Assembly: GCA_963814645.1 (NCBI GenBank)
Contig: CAWFDX010000004.1
Span: 434,001-498,000, forward strand
Reading direction: 5' to 3'
DNA from: RYN-230 sp963814645
Lineage (GTDB): Bacteria; Actinomycetota; Actinomycetes; Streptosporangiales; Streptosporangiaceae
Length of the DNA stretch: 64,000 bases
A model generated the notes under the pieces. That model was not told the origin of the DNA. It saw nothing but the letters and a program-made list of their open reading frames with translations, and searched no databases. The translations under genes were made by a program, and so were the position numbers. This document shows positions 60,465-64,000 of this stretch, piece by piece; the first letter of the stretch is position 1; each line of letters opens with the position of its first letter.

Positions 60465-60489
60465 ACCGTCATTCTGGTACTGCTGGGGG

Positions 60490-60960
60490 ATGACCAATCC
60501 CGCGCAAGACGCCCTGGCGGCCGCAGGCATCCGGTACCGGCTGATCAGCCACGGTCCGGTGGGCAGCCTGGCCGAGGCGGCGCAGGCGCGTGGCGTGCCG
60601 CCCGCCGACGTGGTGAAGACCCTGGTGGTCCGGCGCGGGCCGGATGACTTCCTGTTCGTGCTGGTGCCCGGCGACCGGTCCATCTCGTGGCCCAAGCTGC
60701 GCGCGCAGCTTGGCGTCAGCCGGCTGTCCATGCCGGACGCGGCCACCGCGCAGCAGGCCACCGGATATCAGCGCGGCACCATCACCCCGTTCGGGTCGGC
60801 GCATGCCTGGCCGGTGCTGGCCGACGAGCGGATCAGCGGCCGGGAGATCACCTTGGGCGCGGGCCAGCCGGGCCTGGCCGTGGCGCTGGACGCGGACGAG
60901 GCGGTGCGCGCGCTGGGCGGCACCATGGCGGACCTGAGCGACCCCGAGCCGGCCCGCTGA
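60490..60960 (+). CDS. YbaK/EbsC-family aminoacyl-tRNA deacylase (second copy)
   Basis: 156 residues, ATG 60490. VKTLVVRRGPDDFLFVLVPGDRSISWPKLRAQLGVSRLSMPDAATAQQATGYQRGTITPFG; GAGQPGLAVALDADEAVRALGG. More like ProX/YbaK members with K-x-L and G-x-I-T-P-F-G than the copy at 46.7 kb. Likely clears mis-acylated tRNA. Divergent promoter shared with the aldolase gene in only 25 bp. Confidence 0.92.
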   Translation: MTNPAQDALAAAGIRYRLISHGPVGSLAEAAQARGVPPADVVKTLVVRRGPDDFLFVLVPGDRSISWPKLRAQLGVSRLSMPDAATAQQATGYQRGTITPFGSAHAWPVLADERISGREITLGAGQPGLAVALDADEAVRALGGTMADLSDPEPAR

Positions 60961-60979
60961 GCAGCCCGGGCTGGCGAGC

Positions 60980-61762
60980 TCAGAGCAGGTCGGTCTCGGT
61001 GATGCCGGGGCCCTGGCCGTCCCGGATGAACCATTCGGTGCCGAACGCGACCCGGAACTGCTCGTCCGGCATGGCCAGGAAGAACGACTGGTCGCTGATC
61101 TGGCTGGCGTGTGCCCGCATCGCGCGCCGTTTGGCGTCCAGGTATGGCGTGACGTCCACCGCGGCGGTGATCACCGACTCCGGCAGGCCGAACGTGTCCG
61201 GGTCCCGTTCCGGGAACTCGACCCCATTCGCCGCGTCCTGCGCCGCGAACTGCCGGATGGTCCGCTCGATGTGGTCCCGGTTGATCGTGCTCTGGTAGAC
61301 CCGGGGTGTGCCGGCCAGCTCGGCTGCCCGCAGGCCCACCCGGTGCACCTGGATGTGATCCGGGTGCCCGTACCCGCCGTTGGCGTCATAGCAGGTCAGC
61401 ACGTCGGCCTGCTCCGCGCGGAGCAGATCCGCCAGCCGCTGCGCGGCTTCATCGACCGGGGTGGTCCAGAACGACCCGGGCTGGTCGTTGGCCGGGGTGC
61501 CCATCATCCCGGAGTCGTGATAGCCGAGGAACTCGACGCGCTGCACACCCAGGATGTCCGCGGACGCCTGGGTCTCGGCCACCCGGCGCTGCCACAGTTG
61601 CTCGCCGTCGGCCAGCAGCCCCTCAGGGATCTCGCCCTGCTCGCCCCGGGTGGCGACGACCAGCACGACCCGGTGCCCGGCGTTGGCCGCCTTGCGGATT
61701 ACCCCGCCGCAGGCGATGCACTCGTCGTCCGGGTGGGCGTGGAAGGAAACCAGCGTGGCCAT
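60980..61762 (-). CDS. PIG-L deacetylase, mycothiol conjugate amidase (Mca/MshB) type
   Basis: 260 residues. Zinc motif FHAHPDDECIACGGVIR, HPDH in NGGYGHPDHIQVH, and the Mca/MshB-like GEQGEIPEG. Mycothiol S-conjugate amidase detoxifies electrophile-mycothiol adducts; MshB makes the thiol. Sequence does not cleanly separate the two, and related PIG-L enzymes exist. ATG start; the preceding 50 bases contain a short GGTGCTACTGAA repeat (about 61785-61820). Confidence 0.88.
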   Translation of the reverse strand: MATLVSFHAHPDDECIACGGVIRKAANAGHRVVLVVATRGEQGEIPEGLLADGEQLWQRRVAETQASADILGVQRVEFLGYHDSGMMGTPANDQPGSFWTTPVDEAAQRLADLLRAEQADVLTCYDANGGYGHPDHIQVHRVGLRAAELAGTPRVYQSTINRDHIERTIRQFAAQDAANGVEFPERDPDTFGLPESVITAAVDVTPYLDAKRRAMRAHASQISDQSFFLAMPDEQFRVAFGTEWFIRDGQGPGITETDLL

Positions 61763-61812
61763 GCCCGCGACGCTACCGGACTGGCGCTACTGAACGGTGC
61801 TACTGAATGGTG

Positions 61813-62508
61813 CTACTGGATCGGCGCTGACCAGGCGTCCAGCTGGGCGGGCAGGTCAGCCAGCCGGGTGATCACCGCGTCCGGCACGGCGCTGTCATAG
61901 GCCGGCACCGCGCTGTGCGGGATGAGCACCGCGCGCATCCCGGCGCGCTGCGCGCCGTGCACGTCGTCGTAGGGCCGGTCGCCGACGAACACGCAACTGG
62001 CCGGGTCCGTCTCGCCGACCGCGGCCATCGCCGCGCGGAACGCCTCCGGGTGCGGCTTGGCCCACGGGATCTCGCTGCTGTACACCGCGCCGTCGAACAG
62101 GTGCAGCACGCCATCCCGGCGGAACACCCGCTCGTGCGCGCTGCGCGGCCACATCGTGTTGGACAGCACCCCGGCCTTGATGCCCCGGGCGCGCAACTCG
62201 CCGAGCACCGGGATCACGTCCGGGTCGGTGAACGTGTGCGGGTCCCAGGCGGTGAAGTACGCGTCCAGGAAAGCGTCGGTCGGTGTCACCCCGGCCCGCT
62301 CGAACACGTCGGCCAGCGTGGCGCTGTGCTGCGCCTCGTCGCTGACCTGCCACAGAGCCAGCTCGGCGGCCAGGATGGCCGCGGCCACCTCGTCACCGCG
62401 GCCGGGGAAATGCGGCGCGCACACCTGGCGCCAGACGGCGTCCTGATCCACCGAGTGCCAGGGAGTGAGCGTGCCGCCCCAGTCGAAGATCACCGCGCGG
62501 ATAGCCAC
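61813..62508 (-). CDS. HAD-superfamily hydrolase
   Basis: 231 residues. Motif I FDWGGTLTP (nucleophile Asp present; the second Asp is Gly as in some HAD-IA members), motif II LSNT, motif III Lys in WAKPHPEAF, motif IV FVGDRPYDDVHGAQRAG. Small phosphatase with unknown substrate. Immediately upstream of the PIG-L gene in the same direction. Confidence 0.92.
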   Translation of the reverse strand: MAIRAVIFDWGGTLTPWHSVDQDAVWRQVCAPHFPGRGDEVAAAILAAELALWQVSDEAQHSATLADVFERAGVTPTDAFLDAYFTAWDPHTFTDPDVIPVLGELRARGIKAGVLSNTMWPRSAHERVFRRDGVLHLFDGAVYSSEIPWAKPHPEAFRAAMAAVGETDPASCVFVGDRPYDDVHGAQRAGMRAVLIPHSAVPAYDSAVPDAVITRLADLPAQLDAWSAPIQ

Positions 62509-62735
62509 GTTCGCATGCTATGCGAGCGGCGGGCCGCCGTCGCGCCAGTAACCGCAGGCCGGCCGTCCGCCCGGCGGCGGCCATAACCCTCTTACCGGCC
62601 CTCCGCCCGCCCAGCTCCGTTGGCCCAAGATTTGGCTTCCGTTTCTTTTTCCTCAACCCGGGAATTCGGCCCTTGTCCCTAGGGTCACCCGCAGGGCTGC
62701 CCGGCGTTCACCCGGGCGGGGAAGAGGGAGGATCG

Positions 62736-64000
62736 ATGCCACACCACCCAGGCCGACGGAGGCTGGCTGTGCGCGCCGCCGCTGTCACTGGATGCGCCTC
62801 GTTGCTGAGTGTCTTCGCGCTGGCGGGCGCCGCGCCCGGGGTCGCGGCCACTGCGCAGCCAGCGACCACTGCGCAGCCATTAGCCCGGGCCAGCCAGCGC
62901 GGCAGCGCCGGGAATGGCTGCCATCTGGGCAACGGAATACAGCATGTGGTCGAGATCGGCTTCGACAATGTGCACTTCTTCCGGGACAACCCCAACGTGC
63001 CGTCCGACCTCCAGCTGATGCCGAACCTGCTCAATTTCATCGAGGGCAATGGCACGCTGCTGTCCAACAACCACACCCCGCTCATCGCGCATACCGCCGA
63101 TGACCTGCTGACCACGTTCACCGGCCTGTACGGCGACCGGGCCGGCATGCCGGTCAGCAACGATTACCAGACGTACAACCCGGACGGGACGACCGACCCG
63201 GCCAGCTCGTTCGCCTACTGGACCGACCCGGTCTACGACACCGCGGCCACGCCGGCCGCTGGGCACGACACCAACCCGTCCCTGGTCTACTCGGCCACCC
63301 CGCCGGCCACCACGAACCCGGCGCCGAAGCCGGACAGCATCACGCCCGCGCCGTGGGTGCCGTTCACCCGGGCCGGCTGCAACGTCGGCGACGTGTCCAC
63401 GGTGGACCAGGAGCTGGAGAACACCTCGGTGGACATCCCGAAGGTGTTCGGCGCCAACTCGCCGGAAGAGCAGCAGCTGGTCAACGACCCGGACTCGTAC
63501 AAGGACGCGGAGACCGCGGACTATGTCGGCCTGGCCGTGCACTGCGCCAAAGGCAACACGTTCTGCGGCAACGCCGAGGCGGTCAAGTACGGCCAGACCA
63601 CCCCGAGCCACACCGCCGTGCCCGACGTGCTGCCTAACGAACCGGGCGGTTACACCGGCTACCAGGCCCTGTTCGGCCACCGGTACATCGCGCCACAGCT
63701 CGGCGCGGGTACCGCGAACCTGACCGAGAACGGCTACCAGGTGACCAACGCGGCCGGCAACCTGGTCGACCTGAACGGGAACCAGATCAACGGCGCCTAC
63801 CTGACCAATCACCCCGGGTTCCCCGGCTTCAGCACGATCAACGCCTCGCAGACCCTGGCCTACATGGCGGACATGCTGGAAAGCGGCGTCCCGGTGGTCA
63901 ACGGGTACATCTCGGACCTGCACGGGAACGAGGACATCCCCGGCCTGTCCGCGTGCACCAGCGCGCCGGACGCGCTGGGCAGCGGCAGCGCCTGCTACAT
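62736..64000 (+). CDS. Secreted alkaline-phosphatase-superfamily protein (3' end outside window)
   Basis: ATG 62736 with GGGAGGA upstream opens a frame that stays open to the window end (421 residues). Signal peptide: basic MPHHPGRRRLAVRAAA, hydrophobic VTGCASLLSVFALAGAAPGVAA with an AxA-like end. Mature part begins AQPATTAQPLAR, then NGCHLGNGIQHVVEIGFDNVHFFRDNPN (metal-site-like first strand of the fold), MPNLLNFIEGNGTLLSNNHTPLIAHTADDLLTTFTGLYGDR (nucleophile region), and DYQTYNPDG. Could be a phosphatase, sulfatase or phosphoesterase. Start of the gene and the domain look intact. Confidence 0.82.
   Translation, partial: MPHHPGRRRLAVRAAAVTGCASLLSVFALAGAAPGVAATAQPATTAQPLARASQRGSAGNGCHLGNGIQHVVEIGFDNVHFFRDNPNVPSDLQLMPNLLNFIEGNGTLLSNNHTPLIAHTADDLLTTFTGLYGDRAGMPVSNDYQTYNPDGTTDPASSFAYWTDPVYDTAATPAAGHDTNPSLVYSATPPATTNPAPKPDSITPAPWVPFTRAGCNVGDVSTVDQELENTSVDIPKVFGANSPEEQQLVNDPDSYKDAETADYVGLAVHCAKGNTFCGNAEAVKYGQTTPSHTAVPDVLPNEPGGYTGYQALFGHRYIAPQLGAGTANLTENGYQVTNAAGNLVDLNGNQINGAYLTNHPGFPGFSTINASQTLAYMADMLESGVPVVNGYISDLHGNEDIPGLSACTSAPDALGSGSACY

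Overview
High-GC actinomycete chromosome. The case for this is the very high G+C with strong third-position bias, the many GTG starts and GTGA/ATGA overlaps, mycothiol-type amidase, NucS, DUF2550, DUF3039, DUF2017 and the Mec-CysO-CysM cysteine route. Two long blocks follow Streptomyces/Streptosporangiales gene order: rho-rpmE-prfA-prmC-sua5-wecA-atp, and Scy-like coiled-coil protein, methylmalonyl-CoA epimerase, thiolase, meaB, then icmA. I infer a spore-forming or filamentous actinobacterium but cannot name the genus. The window is mostly conserved chromosomal backbone with no prophage, integron or CRISPR array.

Layout. 1-4 kb: 3' end of rho, then rpmE, prfA, prmC and a threonylcarbamoyl-AMP synthase. 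4-15 kb: a WecA/TagO-type phosphoglycosyl transferase with a long repeat tail, then the complete F1Fo ATP synthase operon (atpI, a small membrane protein, atpB-E-F-H-A-G-D-C) behind a Rex-like operator, then DUF2550. 15-21 kb: PduO-type cobalamin adenosyltransferase, GMC oxidoreductase, aldehyde dehydrogenase and a split RibD-like reductase/deaminase pair. 21-28 kb: a coiled-coil protein with a toxin-like N-terminus, a second YrdC-domain protein, a degenerate CbiX-like protein with heptad repeats, a decayed phosphate-type MFS transporter, nucS, Nudix, hydrolase and SDR. 28-39 kb: Scy/FilP-like coiled coil, methylmalonyl-CoA epimerase, thiolase, meaB, a pseudo-ABC ATPase with DUF2127, MarR, an ECF sigma factor with a membrane-anchored BNR-repeat partner, and an isobutyryl-CoA-mutase-type large subunit. 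39-50 kb: VapBC with a perfect operator, CnoX-like thioredoxin, a malic enzyme fused in frame to YqgE, the NAD salvage genes pncA and pncB, YbaK, a GlxA-type regulator and clpS. 51-57 kb: mec-cysO-cysM, thioesterase, Rv1339-type phosphodiesterase, an epimerase lacking its catalytic Tyr, rph and rdgB. 57-64 kb: LppX/LprG-like lipoprotein, bcp, an unusual tRNA, PHP phosphoesterase, aldolase, a second YbaK, an Mca/MshB-like amidase, HAD hydrolase and the start of a secreted alkaline-phosphatase-like protein.

Themes. B12-dependent acyl-CoA rearrangement is supported by the adenosyltransferase, epimerase, MeaB and mutase. Cysteine is made through a protein thiocarboxylate. Respiration appears redox-regulated. 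A recurring oddity is in-frame tandem repeat expansion (15, 18, 21 and 33 bp units) in linkers and tails of otherwise ordinary proteins. I did not find a clearly new defence or biosynthetic system; the best leads are the repeat family, the malic enzyme-YqgE fusion, the short-variable-arm UAG tRNA, the 46.6 kb hairpin and the CysO GGAR tail.
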